A stretch of DNA of 64,000 bases from Megalopta genalis (GCF_051020955.1 NC_135014.1:1992501-2056500), one strand, 5' to 3'. Shown: positions 10,156 to 22,166, counted from the stretch's first letter. Made by a program: numbers and translations. The notes: generated from the letters alone by a model not told the origin.

Positions 10156-11176
10156 AATCTTTTGCAATTTCGAATTGCGCCCCCGTGAACGCATAAAATC
10201 CGAATTGCTATAGCAGAGAAGACTTTTATTCGTAAAAACGTCACGGTCCGAGAAACTAATTTCTGCGAGACGATGCAAGGGGGGAGGGGGTGATTGCGGT
10301 GGAAAGCGATAAAGATCGCGGTGATAAATCTGAGCTTAAAATATAAATCGGTTCGATTCCGCGGAATTTTTGGGGTCGCTCGTTCGCGGCGGCGCTGTTA
10401 AATAACGAATCTCCCCGGTGGCTCGTTTATCATCGATCACAACAGCGCCTATCTATTTAAGCATAAAAATATATTTACATACAAAGACACGGTATCTGGT
10501 GCCGCCGCGCCGGTATATCAATATTCGCGGATGGCCGCCGCCGCGCGTTCGTAAAGTGAAACGAACGTAACGGGTCAATAATTACACGGACTCCGTGTTA
10601 TTTATAAAATTGATCAAGGCGACGATAGCTCCGGCAGCGGCACCCTTAGCTTCCCCCGCGCGCACCCCTCGCTCTGTTGGTCGGGGCGCGAGAGCCCGTC
10701 GTGATCCGTAAATCAAATATTTTACCGTCGCGAATCGAGCGCATAAATACCGTCGCGTTCCTTTCTTTTTTTTTTTTGTCACGGCGGCCGTGATTCCTGT
10801 TAAACACTAAATTAGACCGCGCGCGTTTCCATGCTCCTTGGTTTCCGCGGAGCGGAATCGCGCGAGACATAAAATTCGTATTTATCGCACGCGCATAGTT
10901 CGAGCGACCCGAAATTTTACGAGGACGTCTCGAACGCGAATTCGAGCTCGATCGACGCGCATCCATCGCGATCACGTTCGACTTTCCTTCAACTTTCCAC
11001 TCTCGGTTTCGTTAATTAAACCGCCCCGATCTCCCGGGAATTTTCGCGTAATAAATAGCCGAACGTGTCGGGGCGGCTCTCTGTCTCCAAATCCGTAGCT
11101 TTCAATTAGGGAAAATTGCGTTCGTTCTTCAAGTAGAAGTCCACCCCTTCTAAATAAATTGTACATTTTCCGTCCG
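10156..11176. other. No gene seen: unique 1-kb block
   Basis: Mostly GC-rich unique sequence with a G-rich stretch near 10279 and a T11 run near 10769. Frames near 100 codons on both strands overlap each other and match nothing known to me. Confidence 0.45.
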
Positions 11177-11180
11177 TTAA

Positions 11181-11668
11181 CCCTTTCAACTCGAAGGGTT
11201 CATTTCAACCGTAAATCTAAATTAAGTTTTCTGATTTATAAGATTTCTATTTCATATGATTTCAAAGTGCACTTCACGCGTGTGAAATTTAGTCTTACGA
11301 CTCGTACAAAACAGTTAGGCTTCTAACAGTTTGTTTTATATCTAAGCTTTGATAACATAAAATAAAATAAATAAATAACACAACAGTATAAATATATATA
11401 TATATAATTTTAATATATAATATACATATTATATATTATAATATTATAGTATATTATATTATTAATATAATTATTATTAGTATTAATAGTATATTATAAT
11501 ATGTAATATAATATACTAATAATACTAATATTATTAGTATTATACAATTATTAATACTAATATTATATATTATAATATATAATATACATAATATATAAAT
11601 GAACAATACAACGAATAAATATAAACAAATTCAGTGGTGCCTCAGAGTCACCAATCGAGTGCAAAGGG
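11181..11668 (+). mobile_element. A-family TTAA element, expanded copy
   Basis: It is flanked by TTAA at 11177-11180 and 11669-11672. The left end CCCTTTCAACTCGAAGGG and the right end CGAGTGCAAAGGG match the family ends. The left half carries the family core (CAACCGTAAATCTAAATT, TTTCATATGATTT). The middle (about 11380-11610) is an AT-rich expansion, so the copy is 488 bp against 238 bp at 17714. Confidence 0.8.
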
Positions 11669-11672
11669 TTAA

Positions 11673-11830
11673 TTAACCAATATAAAATAAATAAATAACA
11701 CAACAATATAAATATATATAATATACAACATACATAATATATAAATAAACAACACAACGAATAAATATAAACAAGTTCAGTGGTGCCTCAGAGTAATCAA
11801 TCGAGTGCAAAGAGTTCATTAATCCTTAAT
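11673..11830 (+). repeat. Tandem duplicate of the A-element right half
   Basis: The sequence from ATAAAATAAATAAATAACAC through CAGTGGTGCCTCAGAG and CGAGTGCAAAG repeats the right part of the element at 11181-11668. Its final TTAA is degraded (AGAGTTCATTAA). Confidence 0.8.
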
Positions 11831-12335
11831 GATATTAATAATAAAAGATAATTATCCTCCCTGTTGAATTCGCTAATTTACATTCGACGATCGCTTCGAC
11901 CTGAAAGAATAAATAATTTCAATCGCAAGTTTCCATTGCTGAGTGTCTCTCGATGTTTTCTAGTAACTTTCGGGACACCCAGTGTATTGCTATATTCGTT
12001 CAAATAAAATCATTTGTCCGGGACCACTTTCGAAGGAGCAAACGAAGAACCAAATAATTCCGCAGAATATTTTCGAAGCGTAGGAAAAATGTATTTCTTG
12101 ACGCGGTCGATCCGGCGGACTCAGCAGACGGCTCCACGGTGGTTGCAGGGTTAAGCTTCGCGGGGGTGGAAGGTTGTTCCGTCCGCTTTAGATCCCGGTC
12201 CGTTCGGTCGCTCCTCGAGGGACCCACGGTCCATTACTCTGGGCGTCCGCGGTGGGATAAATATTATGAAGACAAAAGATTCCGGCCGGTCCCGTAAAAT
12301 ATGGCGGGATCCCGTGGCCCCGTCGACGAATACGG
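11831..12335. other. No gene seen: unique block with a P-family end
   Basis: TTTCGGGACACCCAGTGTA near 11967 resembles a lone P-family right terminus. The remainder is unique. Confidence 0.45.
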
Positions 12336-12337
12336 CC

Positions 12338-12375
<38 letters not shown>

Positions 12376-12669
12376 GAGAGAGAGAGGAAGAGAGAGAGCG
12401 AGAGCGCGCAAAGAGAGAGCGCGACAGAGAGGAAGAGAGAGAGCGAGAGCGCGCAAAGAGAGAGCGCGAGAGAGAGGAAGAGCGAGAGAGAGAGAGAGCG
12501 CGACAGAGAGGAAGAGCGAGAGAGAGAGAGAGCGCGACAGAGAGGAAGAGCGAGAAATAGAGCGCGCAAGAGAGAGAGAGAGTTGGGAGAGATATTGAGA
12601 GAGAGAGAGAGAGAGAGAGCGCACGAGTGAGAGAGCGCGCGCAAGAGAGAGAGAGAGTTGGGGAGAGAT

Positions 12670-12725
<56 letters not shown>
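12336..12725 (+). repeat. (GA)n array with GCGC and TTGGGAGAGATATTG interruptions
   Basis: GA repeats are interrupted by GAGCGCGCAAAG and GCGACAGAGAGGAAG modules and twice by GTTGGGAGAGATATTGAG-type modules. Long frames on both strands (Arg/Glu on plus, Ser/Leu on minus, up to 190 codons) are artefacts. Confidence 0.96.
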
Positions 12726-12728
<3 letters not shown>

Positions 12729-13585
12729 GAGTGGCCCTGGCACGCTGCGCGAGGAGCCACGTGATAAATTCACGGCCAGCCCCGACAATCTCGCTTTCCA
12801 GTGTGCCCGCGATAATGTCCCACCTTAATTATTTACGGCGATCCCTGGCCCGGCGTCATCATCCGGGAAAATGACCCCGGAAGCTGCTCGGGGGCAACGC
12901 GACCCGCCTATCGATTCTTGCCGGGCTCGTCGACTTTTCTACATGGACTGGCAAACGCGATCGTTCGCGGCTTCGTGCTTCTTTACCGAGATCTTCCGTT
13001 GCTACGCTGATATTAATAATGGTGATATTAAAAGTGAAATTGAAATTAATAGATCCTGGTTGAACAGTTGGACAATGAAACAGTGATTTTGTAAAAATGA
13101 ATGTTAGAACATTTCTTTCGGCTGTGTAAAGTGAAATTTCGGAAAGAGATGTAACTTGGAAACTTCTTCTTCGTTCTCCGAAATTAAAACTTTTGAACTA
13201 AACTATTCTTTGATATAATAATAGTAATAATATTTTTATATATAATAATAGAGATGAATAGATTAATTATAAATAACTAAATTATTTTAACTTTATGTTC
13301 ATTTGTCGAAATTGTCATATTTATATAATACATGTAAATATATAATATTAAAAATATGAAAATATAATTCAGTTACTTATAATTAATCTATTAATTTTTA
13401 TTATTTAGAAAAATAAATAATACCTTCGGATTTTATAATGATATTCATTCTATTTACTTTAATAATAGTAATGCTATATTATTGTATTAATTAAAAAAAT
13501 CTATACATTATTATATAATTTTTATTTCAATAATTTGGAAGAACAATAATCATACTTTTATATTTGGTTCGCACAGAAACCAGCT
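12726..13585. other. No gene seen: unique then AT-rich
   Basis: Unique GC-balanced sequence to about 13200, then AT-rich sequence with TATAATA runs. No domain is visible. Confidence 0.5.
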
Positions 13586-13591
13586 AGTGTT

Positions 13592-13700
13592 AATACGTGT
13601 ATTTAATAGACTATTAATACGTATAATTAATAGACTGTTAATAGGTATAATTAATAAACTATTAACACGTATAATTAATAGACTGTCAATTAATAGTAAT
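13592..13700. repeat. 24-bp minisatellite, four copies
   Basis: The unit AATACGTATAATTAATAGAC plus four bases is repeated four times with small changes. Confidence 0.88.
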
Positions 13701-14124
13701 TAATGATCTGTTGACAAATACACAACCTAAAATGTTTCTATACCAATTTTCCCCAAGAAGACAATTAACCCTTCTATCACGTTGCCAAAAAAGTGTATCG
13801 GACTCGAAGGAATCACGTTTCAACGAACGAAATATTTATTAAGCTCGTTAAATAAAACTATCCATCTGAAAAATTCCCAAACCGCAACTGCAAACAGTAT
13901 CATTTGCAACAAACCTAACCCCATAAAATTGCTAAATCGACGGTTAAAAAATCAGGACGATGTTTCATGTTTGCAGCGTGGGAAGACGGCGAAGGTAGGG
14001 GGAGGGGGGGAGGGACACGTGTAAGAAGCGAGCCCGATCCGGCGACTTCGAAAGTTTAATGTTCAAAGTCGTTTCCGCGAGGCTCGGCCGGATTTCTCCC
14101 GTGGAGCGGAAAGACGACGAGCAC
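13701..14124. other. No gene seen: unique flank
   Basis: Unique sequence, open for about 80 codons at 13782-14024 without recognisable features. It contains a TTAACCCTTC start-like motif near 13767 and a GGGGGAGGGGGGGAGGG tract near 13999. Confidence 0.45.
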
Positions 14125-14125
14125 G

Positions 14126-14148
14126 GCGACGACGACGACGACGACGAT
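14126..14148 (+). repeat. (GAC)n microsatellite
   Basis: Seven to eight GAC triplets in a GC-rich setting. Confidence 0.93.
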
Positions 14149-14930
14149 GCCGTCTGCGTCGACGTAGTCGTGTGGGCTCGGCTCTCTCGTGGCCCGCCAC
14201 GGCCCGAGCCGGCCCGGCCGCGGGGTTAATTGGGACCCCCGAAGCTCGCAAAACTCGGCGCCGAAGTCGAGTCAGGAATTACTATCGAGCGAACTTTCCC
14301 CCTCCCCCTCTATCGTCCCCCCCTTTTTTCCGTCGCCGGTTTTCTTCTTATTCGTTCCCGTTTCGCGCGGCAATCCGGCAAGAAAGTCGACGGGGGGAGG
14401 GGTTGGGGTTGAAGGAGGACGGCGGGAGGGGTGGCGCGAGCCTCTCGCCCGGTAATAATTTCGGACGGCGAATCAGAGAGCCGGCTGCGCGACGGCTGAT
14501 TCGAAGCAGCCGGGATCCACGATTGGAATAATAAGCTGTATAATTCACGATTCGTTAGAGCGGCGCGGCGGGGCGCGGGACGGCGCGGCGGCGGCGGCGG
14601 CGGGAATTACCCTGGATTTCAGCGTCTTTCGTGCAGCCCAGCACCCCTAGCCGCTGCGCGCCCCTTCAGTCGAACGGAGAATTTTTGCGCGGGTATTTAG
14701 GGTCGAGAGGGCTCCCCGGCCGTGTGCTCGAGATTCGCGTTCTCGAGCTGCGTACACACTCCACGGAATCTCGCGAACTTCTGGGACACGGCCGATTAAG
14801 CAATTATTATTCGATTGCAGCCGGTTCGCGTAAACGCGCCGATGCTCGCTTTAGAGCCGCGGGGCTTACGAAGTCTGCGTTGGACTGGAGGCAGTGTACG
14901 AATTGTTGATGTTCTGGTTGGAGCTAGGAA
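14149..14930. other. No gene seen: GC-rich CpG block
   Basis: CpG-dense block with a GGC/GCG run near 14556-14602. Overlapping frames are open but unrecognisable. It is another candidate for a regulatory island of a distant gene. Confidence 0.45.
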
Positions 14931-14932
14931 TG

Positions 14933-16060
14933 ATCGTTAAGTCTTTGATCTTTTCATTGGATCTAGCGAAAATCGTTGATGTTACTAGATCTGGAAAGAA
15001 ATTGTTGCATTTACTGGATCTGGGGAAAATCGTTTGGAATACTGGACCTAGTAAAAATCGCTGCAATTACTAGATCTAGTAAAAATCGTTTAAACTGTTA
15101 GATCCAGTAAAAATCGTTGCAATTACTAGATCTAGTAAAAATCGTTTAAACTGTTAGACCTAGTAAAAATCGTTTAAACTACTAGACCTAGTAAAAATCG
15201 TTGCAATTACTAGGTCCAAAAAAATCGTTCAAACTATTAGATGTAGTAAAAATCGTTTAGATTACTAGACCTAGTAAAAATCGTTGTAATAACTAGATCT
15301 AGAAAAAATCGTTTGAACCGCTATATCCAGTAAAAATCGTTTAAACTATTAGACCTAGTAAAAATCGTTTAGATTACTAGACCTAGTAAAAATCGTTGCA
15401 ATTAATAGGTCCAGAAAAGATCGTTCAAACTATTAGATGTAGTAAAAATCGTTTAGATTACTAGACCTAGTAAAAATCGTTGTAATAACTAGATCTAGAA
15501 AAAATCGTTTGAACCGCTGTATCCAGTAAAAATCTTTTAAACTATTAGACCTAGTAAAAATCGTTTAAACTACTAGACCTAGTAAAAATCGTTGCAATTA
15601 ATAGGTCCAGAAAAAATCGTTCAAACTATTAGATGTAGTAAAAATCGTTTAGATTACTAGATCTAGTAAAAATCGTTGTAATAACTAGATCTAGAAAAAA
15701 ATTGTTTAAAATACTATATCCAGTAAAAAGCGTTTGAATTGTTAGACGTAGTAAAAATCGTTTAAATTACTAGATCTAGTAAAAATCGTTGCAATTAATA
15801 GGTCCAGAAAAAGGTCGTTCAAACTATTAGATCTAATAAAATTCGTTTAGATTACTAGACCTAGTAAAAATCGTTGCAATTACTAGGTTCAGAAAAGATC
15901 GTTCAAACTATTAGATCTAGTAAAAATCATTTAGACTACTGGACCTAGTAAAAATCGTTTGAATTACTAGACTTAGAGAAAATCGTTTGAACTACTAAAT
16001 CTAATTAAAAAAGTACAAATCACCGAGCGTACTAGCCCCAGTACAAATAGCCAGTACAAA
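14933..16060. repeat. 28-bp minisatellite with central palindrome
   Basis: About 38 units of AAAAATCGTTGCAATTACTA plus GATCTAGT. Units with GATC contain the 14-bp palindrome TACTAGATCTAGTA; others carry GACC or GTCC. Alternation of TTGCAATT and TTTAAACT subtypes suggests a multi-unit period. The array degrades after about 16000 into CTAGTACAAAT sequence. Confidence 0.95.
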
Positions 16061-16204
16061 TGATCGATTCTCTAAATAGATTTAGTACAAATCTAGTAAT
16101 CTAAACAAAAATCTAGTACAAAACTAGATCCGATCACATTATACCCAGTATAAATGGCTGGATCTCCATATTTGATCCAGAAAAAATCGTCGATCCCCTT
16201 ACAA

Positions 16205-16420
16205 AACTTCGTACAAATCATCGATCTTCTCCCTAGACCGAAAAAGGAAGAAGCATTCTATCAAAAAGTTAGCACTTAGGTTCGTCATTATGCAATTCTG
16301 ATCGACTGCTCGTCGTACAAATCATCGATCTTCTCCCTGGACCGAAAAAGGAAGAAGCATTCTATCAAAAAGTTAGCATTTAGGTTCGTCATTATGCAAT
16401 TCTGATCGACTACTCCGAGT
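16205..16420. repeat. 104-bp direct duplication
   Basis: CATCGATCTTCTCCCT at 16219 and 16323, followed by GGAAGAAGCATTCTATC and CATTATGCAATTCTGATCG, are repeated almost without change. Confidence 0.93.
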
Positions 16421-16424
16421 CTTT

Positions 16425-16540
16425 GACATACTTCACTTGGTATAAGAAAATATACTACTTGGTATAAGTAAATCTAATACTATATACTACTTGGTATAAG
16501 TAAATCTAATACTACATACTACTTGCTATAAGAAAATCCC
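16425..16540. repeat. 32-bp minisatellite, three copies
   Basis: TACTACTTGGTATAAG recurs at 16453, 16485 and 16517 with TAAATCTAATAC between. Confidence 0.9.
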
Positions 16541-16989
16541 TCGAATCTAGGAATTATGAAGATGTAAAAAAAACTGCTATTCGGTTATTTATCAACGAAT
16601 TTTCTCGTTTCTCTATTAGCGACCGTTATATTCAAATTCTCGTGGACTCGGACCATGATCTAGTCGGTTATAGTCGGCGGATAGTCGACGCCGCGCCGGG
16701 GGAAACAGGTTTATCGTGTCCTCGGGAAAAAAGGACGAAAGATGACGGATGACGGATAATGGATGAACGATGGAGATCCGCAACGGAAGCCGCCGCATCG
16801 ACGGGAGATGGGACCAGCCTGATTTGCATCGTAGGATCCGCTGGGGCGACTAGTTTTTCCGGCAACGGGAGATCCAACCAGGGACGTCTTCTTCCCTTCC
16901 CGTGGATACCGCCGAATAATAGTCTTTCGTAGTCTTCTATTTATATATAATAGTCTTTTATAGTCGCGGATTATTTAAATTCCCGGGAA
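16541..16989. other. No gene seen: unique block
   Basis: Unique sequence with a local GATGACGGATGACGGATAATG triplication near 16741. Short minus-strand frames show nothing recognisable. Confidence 0.45.
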
Positions 16990-17703
16990 GATTATGTCAA
17001 GGTTATTTAAATAATAACTAATTATATGTTATAAATATAAGTACAAAATAATATGTAATTATGTATTATAAATATGACTATACAATAATTACTAATTATG
17101 TATTATAAATTTAACTATAAAACAATAATTAATTATATATAATAAATATAACTATAAAATAATAGCTAATTATAAATAATAAATATAACTATAAAATAAT
17201 AAGTAATTATATATTATAAATATAACTATAAAATGATAAGTAATTATAAATTATAAATATAACTTTACAATAATTACTAATTATGTATTATAAATTTAAC
17301 TATAAAACAATAATTAATTATATATAATAAATATAACTATAAAATAATAGCTAATTATAAATAATAAATATAACTACAAAATAATAAGTAATTATATATT
17401 ATAAATATAACTATAAAACAATAACTAATTATATATAATAAATATAACTATAAAATAATAGCTAATTATAAATAATAAATATAACTATAAAATAATAAGT
17501 AATTATATATTATAAATATAACTATACAATAATTACTAATTACATATTATAAATATAACTATAAAACAGTAACTAATTATATATTATAAATGTAACCATA
17601 AAACAATAACTAATTATATATAATAAATATAACTATAAAATAAGAACTAATTATAGATAATAAATATAACTATAAAATAATAACTAATTATATGTAATAA
17701 ATA
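16990..17703. repeat. 37-bp AT minisatellite
   Basis: About 18 copies of TAACTAATTATATATAATAA plus ATATAACTATAAAATAA, with a few higher-order repeats. Confidence 0.93.
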
Positions 17704-17713
17704 TAAGGGTTAA

Positions 17714-17951
17714 CCCTTTGCGCTCGAAGCCATTTCGACTACAAATCTAAATTCATTCTTCTGGCTTATGGTATTTCTATTTTACACGACAAAGTGCATT
17801 CTATGCATATAAGATTTAGTCCAGCGACTCATACAACAATCAGACTTTTAATAATTTTTCATATCCAAGCTTTTATAATACAAAAATTATCTTGCAACGT
17901 GATGTAACAATTTTAGCGGTGCCTCGGGGTCGCCACTCGGAGAACAAAGGG
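17714..17951 (+). mobile_element. A-family TTAA element, intact 238-bp copy
   Basis: The best complete member: TTAA at 17710-17713 and 17952-17955, left end CCCTTTGCGCTCGAAGCC and right end GGAGAACAAAGGG. The core modules are TTTCTATTTTACACGAC, AAAGTGCATTCTATGC, TAATAATTTTTCATATCC and GTGATGTAACAATTTTAGC. It has no coding capacity. TTAA targets suggest mobilisation by a piggyBac-type transposase (inference). Confidence 0.88.
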
Positions 17952-17955
17952 TTAA

Positions 17956-18750
17956 TAATCGACCGGAGGAACACGCGATGGAATCTATCACCGCGCCGGT
18001 ATACAGCGTATTCCGAAAAAGATAGACCCTTCCCGAAGCCGTCGAAAAAGTGAACCCTTTCGGGCACCGGAGCCGGGCTTCGAGAACCCGTCAGCGAAAC
18101 CGCGTTAATATTCCGGCAACCCTTTTATCTTGCTCTCGTCAGCATCCCGGTAACGCACAATCCACCCCGGACCGGCCGAAATAAATCACCGGCGTCTTCT
18201 TTCTCGGCGTGAAGAGGGTCGGGCCTGGGTCGGGCCGGGTTCGGGCCACCCCCGGGCTCGGGAATGAAGATTCATGGCGGGAGCCGTTGTAATTCTTTTC
18301 GCTATGTTTCGAGTGGGGAAATAAGTAAATTTCGTCAAGCTTGGAAGAGAAAGAGAGAGAGGGTGGGGGCGAAGAGGGAAGGGCGAGATGAAGAGCAGGC
18401 GTCCCTTAGGCAAATGAGAATTTACCGCGACGTGGCGGGAGCTTCTGGCGCAGCCTCTGGCGTGTTCTCCAGGCTCCGGGCTCGTCACTTTCCTTTCGCC
18501 GGCGAACGAAGACGCACGGCGTGTTCCCGGGCACCGAATTCCGTGCCCCCCCCCCTTCCCCGTGCTCGCCGGGCTCGCGTTTTTCGCGTCACGCGACACC
18601 CGTCTCCCCGCCCGGATCGGAATTAACAGCCATAAAGCAGTCGCGTATATGCTCCCGTCATAGCGTTTTAACCCTCTCCGCGAATTCCTGCGCGCATACT
18701 CGCTGCCTGGTTATATGAATCGCCGGCGACGGCATTCCGCTCTCCCGTTA
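17956..18750. other. No gene seen: GC-rich unique block
   Basis: Overlapping frames up to 137 codons on both strands without any recognised domain. A C10 run lies near 18547. Confidence 0.45.
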
Positions 18751-19355
18751 TCTTTAACCCTTTCGCTACGGAGCGCTCGCGTGAAAATGTGATCGCTGTG
18801 AACGGAGCGTGTTATCGAGTAGTCGGCGCCGAAGTGCGGAATATATTTCTGGTTCCAAGTTTTCCGTAGTCCGAATATATTCAGATTTTTGTGATCTCGA
18901 GCACGTTGCCGTTTGTCTCGCATGGCAAACGCTTTCAGTATCGGTATTTTCACTTTCCGTATTTTCGCTATCACTCGCGAAAAATATTCTCCTGAATTTT
19001 CTTTTCCTCGTGATTTGAATAATGGGTCTGAAAGAATTAAATACCTTAAAACTCAACGTATTATCGCGAAGGCAGAAATTGAGTATTCACCCGTGAATTA
19101 TTAAAATTAAGCTAACAAAATTATTTTAGAATTATAAATTCGTGCAAATCTTTTAATCGCTGCTATTATAAATTGCTGGTATATATACGTCGCTGGCAAT
19201 GTTCTAAAGAAGACCGAAACTGTGTATTGTTAGAATTAAAACACAATATCGTCTTGTCAATAGTGTTGTATTTCATGACAGTCGATTGTTTAAGGCATGC
19301 AGCGTTGCCAGATACTCGATTAACAAAAGTATCTCATGTAAAGTATGAAATTAAA
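18751..19355. other. No gene seen: unique, with TTAACCCTTTCGCTACGG half-site
   Basis: TTAACCCTTTCGCTACGG at 18755 resembles the left end of the TTAA element at 33603, but no right end is visible nearby. The remainder is unique. Confidence 0.4.

Positions 19356-19418
<63 letters not shown>
19356..19418. repeat. (TA)n microsatellite
   Basis: About 31 uninterrupted TA units. Confidence 0.98.
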
Positions 19419-19419
<1 letters not shown>

Positions 19420-19475
19420 TATGAACGTATATATACGCTCTTCGTACCCGCGCGCCCACTTTTCTAGAGCGTATA

Positions 19476-19817
19476 CAGAGTGTCCCAAAAGGGTTCCTCG
19501 GATCATTTGAAGCAACTTCTTCCTTTACAAAAATGTTCTCCGAGGCACCGTTAACGAGTTATTAACGAAAAACAGGGACCAATAAGAATCGAGTACGGCT
19601 GACGCGAGGCGACCCAGCCGACCAGCGCGCGAAGCCCGGTTCCGCTCATTGGCTCGGTCGCCTCGCGCCAGCCGAGCTCGCCTCTCATTGGTCACTGTTT
19701 TTCGTTGATAACTCGTTAACGGTGCCTCTGAGAACATTTTTGTAAAGGAAAAAGTTGCTTCGAATGACCCGAGGAACCTGCCACTTTCGGATTGCGAGAC
19801 ATTTTCGGGACACCCTG
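19476..19817. mobile_element. P-family palindromic MITE, copy 2
   Basis: TA-flanked (19474-19475, 19818-19819). The left arm has lost the TGTCTCGCAATCCGAAAG block; the right arm retains it. CCAAT boxes remain in both arms (GACCAATAAG; CTCATTGGTC), with ATTGGCTCGG near the centre. The flanks carry a short direct repeat ACGCTCTTCGTA (19433 and 19823). Confidence 0.88.
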
Positions 19818-19819
19818 TA

Positions 19820-20470
19820 TCTACGCTCTTCGTATATGAATGGTCATTCTTCGAGGGCGAAGAAACACCATCGGAACAAAAGGGTTAATAACAGTTCGTT
19901 CGCGGAGCGTCACGCGACCAGTTTCGGGGCCTTGTTTTCGAGGAAGAAAACAGCCTTCGGGGAACAACAGAGCAAAAACTGTTTAGACGGCGAGCCGCGG
20001 GACACAACACCGTTTGAACGATGGACCCGTGCCACGGGATACGCGCTGATGGACTTTTTCCGTCTCTTCCTGCGGCAGATGATCCTTCGGAGATCCTTCC
20101 GAGATCCTTCGAACGGGCCCCTCCGAAGATCCCCCGCCGTCCGGCGGCCGGCTATCGTTTCTTTTTGCCGGGTTCGCGGTAATAGCCTTCGATCCTGACA
20201 CACGTGCCGGTAAACCAACCCTCCCCCGCACATCTCCCCGCCCCGCTCCGCGACGCGAACGACTCTTCGCCGTTCTCCGGGCGTGTCGTAATGGCTAAAA
20301 GCTCCCTCAAGAGGTTTAGGAGATCCTATTTGCGGCTGATGGCTCTGACGTGACTCGCTTCTTTCACCGAAACAATGCTCTATGATCATCGGCGACTAAT
20401 TAGTGGCTGGTTAAGTGTAACGGCGAGCCAAGTCGACGCGGACGACGCCTTTCGACACGGCGGGGTTAAA
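19820..20470. other. No gene seen: GC-rich unique block
   Basis: Open for 147 and 159 codons on opposite strands over the same stretch, which indicates composition rather than coding. No domain is recognised. Confidence 0.45.
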
Positions 20471-20472
20471 TT

Positions 20473-20545
20473 GGGCCAGTGCGGGCATTACTGCGGACGG
20501 CCCAAATACTGCGGTATCTTGTAAATGTAGTAAAATGTGTTGTAG
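20473..20545 (+). repeat. B repeat, copy 1
   Basis: GGGCCAGTGCGGGCATTACT and CCCAAATACTGCGGTATC match the copies at 21013, 49012 and 49525. Confidence 0.85.
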
Positions 20546-20818
20546 AATGAAAGGATACTCAAAAGCACTTTATTTAGAGTTACAAATTCTACTCCAGAAC
20601 ATTCGCGTATCCAGTAAAATAAGTGATGGTGATATATTGCAAAACTACAGAGATACAGAAATCTGGTGTTGGTGAAAATCCCGAGGTGGCAACCTCACGG
20701 TTCAGTGTCTACTTTTGAACTGTCATCTGGGCCCACCTGGGCCTCTGTAGGCAACGGCTCACCCTCGCAAGGGGCCATAAAACTGTTAGGTGGGTCATCG
20801 TTGAAATTCCAACAAAAT
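20546..20818. other. No gene seen: sequence between B copies
   Basis: Unique sequence linking the first B repeat to the 259-bp duplication. It is open for about 70 codons from 20666 without recognisable content. Confidence 0.4.
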
Positions 20819-21258
20819 GTAATATTCTGCAGCATGCGATCTTGTGGAAATGGATTTCGTGATTTTTCATTCGCTTAACCCTTTGCACTCGAAGCTATTT
20901 TAATTATATTTTAAACGTATTCTCTGATCTACGATGTTTCTGTTTTATATGATTTATCGCGATTTATGCATGTGGATGCTTATTGGTAAGCACAAATCTT
21001 TCGACTCGGCCACGGGGCCAGTGTGGGCATTACTGCGGACGGACCAAATACTGCGGTATCTTGTAAATGTAGTAAAATGTAATATTTTGCAGCATGCGAT
21101 CTTGTGGAAATGGATTTCGTGATTTTTCATTCGTTTAACCCTTTGCACTCGAAGCTATTTTAATTATATTTTAAACGTATTCTCTGATCTACGGTGTTTC
21201 TGTTTTATATGATTTATCGCGATTTATGCGTATGGAAGCTTATTTGCAAGTACAAAAC
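20819..21258 (+). repeat. 259-bp tandem duplication of B tail plus A-element left half
   Basis: GTAATATTCTGCAGCATGCG at 20819 and its near copy at 21078 each run into TTTCATTCG, then TTAACCCTTTGCACTCGAAG and the A-family core for about 180 bp. A second B repeat (GGGCCAGTGTGGGC) starts at 21013 between them. Both A copies lack a proper right end until 21318. Confidence 0.88.
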
Positions 21259-21785
21259 TTGCGATTTTAACAGTCTTTTAGGTATAAACGAGTCTGATAC
21301 TGTTACAGTTATTTTGTAAAATAGTATAACAATTTTTAGTGGCGTCTCAGAGTCCGCAATTCGATAGGAATTGGAGGAATCGTTCCGAAGTCCACAGCTT
21401 CGGAAAACAAAGTTGTTTAAAACGATGGAAATTGAAATGCGTTCTTTTATTCATTATTTCAGTAGGTTTTTCGCCGAATCTTCTTAAATTAACCGAGCAA
21501 CTAGTAGGGCTCTTCGTTAATTTATATCAACGCGTTTTTAGTATATTTTATTTTTATTTACTAAGATCTGGAGATAATTATTTTCTATTCTTTTTTCTCG
21601 TAATTATGTATTCTTATACGATACTTAAGACTCGTGCAGAATATGTAAACCGTATCAGTTCAATTATAAATGTAATAACGTATGAAAAACATTCTCGTTG
21701 ACTTCATGCTTGTCCACTCCTGGTCTAGACAGTCGAAATAAAAATCGTTCATCGATATAATAATCTTCCAGTGTTTTGAGATATA
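21259..21785. other. No gene seen: A-element right-end fragment then AT-rich unique
   Basis: AACAATTTTTAGTGGCGTCTCAGAGTCCGC near 21328 is the A-family right part without its CAAAGGG end. The remainder is open for 120 codons at 21339-21701, hydrophobic in composition, with no recognised domain. Confidence 0.5.
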
Positions 21786-22164
21786 CAGGGTATTCCATAA
21801 TTATGTTAACACCCGGGAAGGGGTGATTCCTGAGATCATTTGAAGCAACTTTTCCCTTTGCGAAAATGCGATCCGCGGCTTCGTTTACGAGTTATCAACG
21901 AAAAACGTGGACCAATCGGAGAGCGAGCGCGGCCGGCGCTCCACCCTCGCGACCGGTGCCGCGTCGCGCTGGCCGTCTGACGCGGCGGCGGTGGTCGCGA
22001 GGGCAGGGCGTCAGCCGTACGGGATTTCTCATTGGTCAGCGTTTTTCGTTAATAACTCGTAAACGATGCCGCGGGTCGCATTTTCGCAAAGGGAAAAGTT
22101 GCTTCAAATGACCTCAGGAATCACCCCTTTCCACGTGACATTATATTATATATGGAACTCCCTG
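21786..22164. mobile_element. P-family palindromic MITE, copy 3
   Basis: The TA-flanked ends CAGGGTATTCCATAATTATG and inverse differ from copies 1 and 2, but the subterminal blocks (CATTTGAAGCAACTTTT, GAGTTATCAACGAAAAAC, CCAAT box) are shared. It defines an end variant of the family. Confidence 0.88.
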
Positions 22165-22166
22165 TA

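Noticed and set aside
10340..10370. GGTTCGATTCC as a tRNA T-loop
   Set aside because: No acceptor stem, D-arm or anticodon arm can be placed around it.
14933..16060. 28-bp array as a CRISPR array
   Set aside because: There are no unique spacers; the whole length is repeat, and the setting is eukaryotic.
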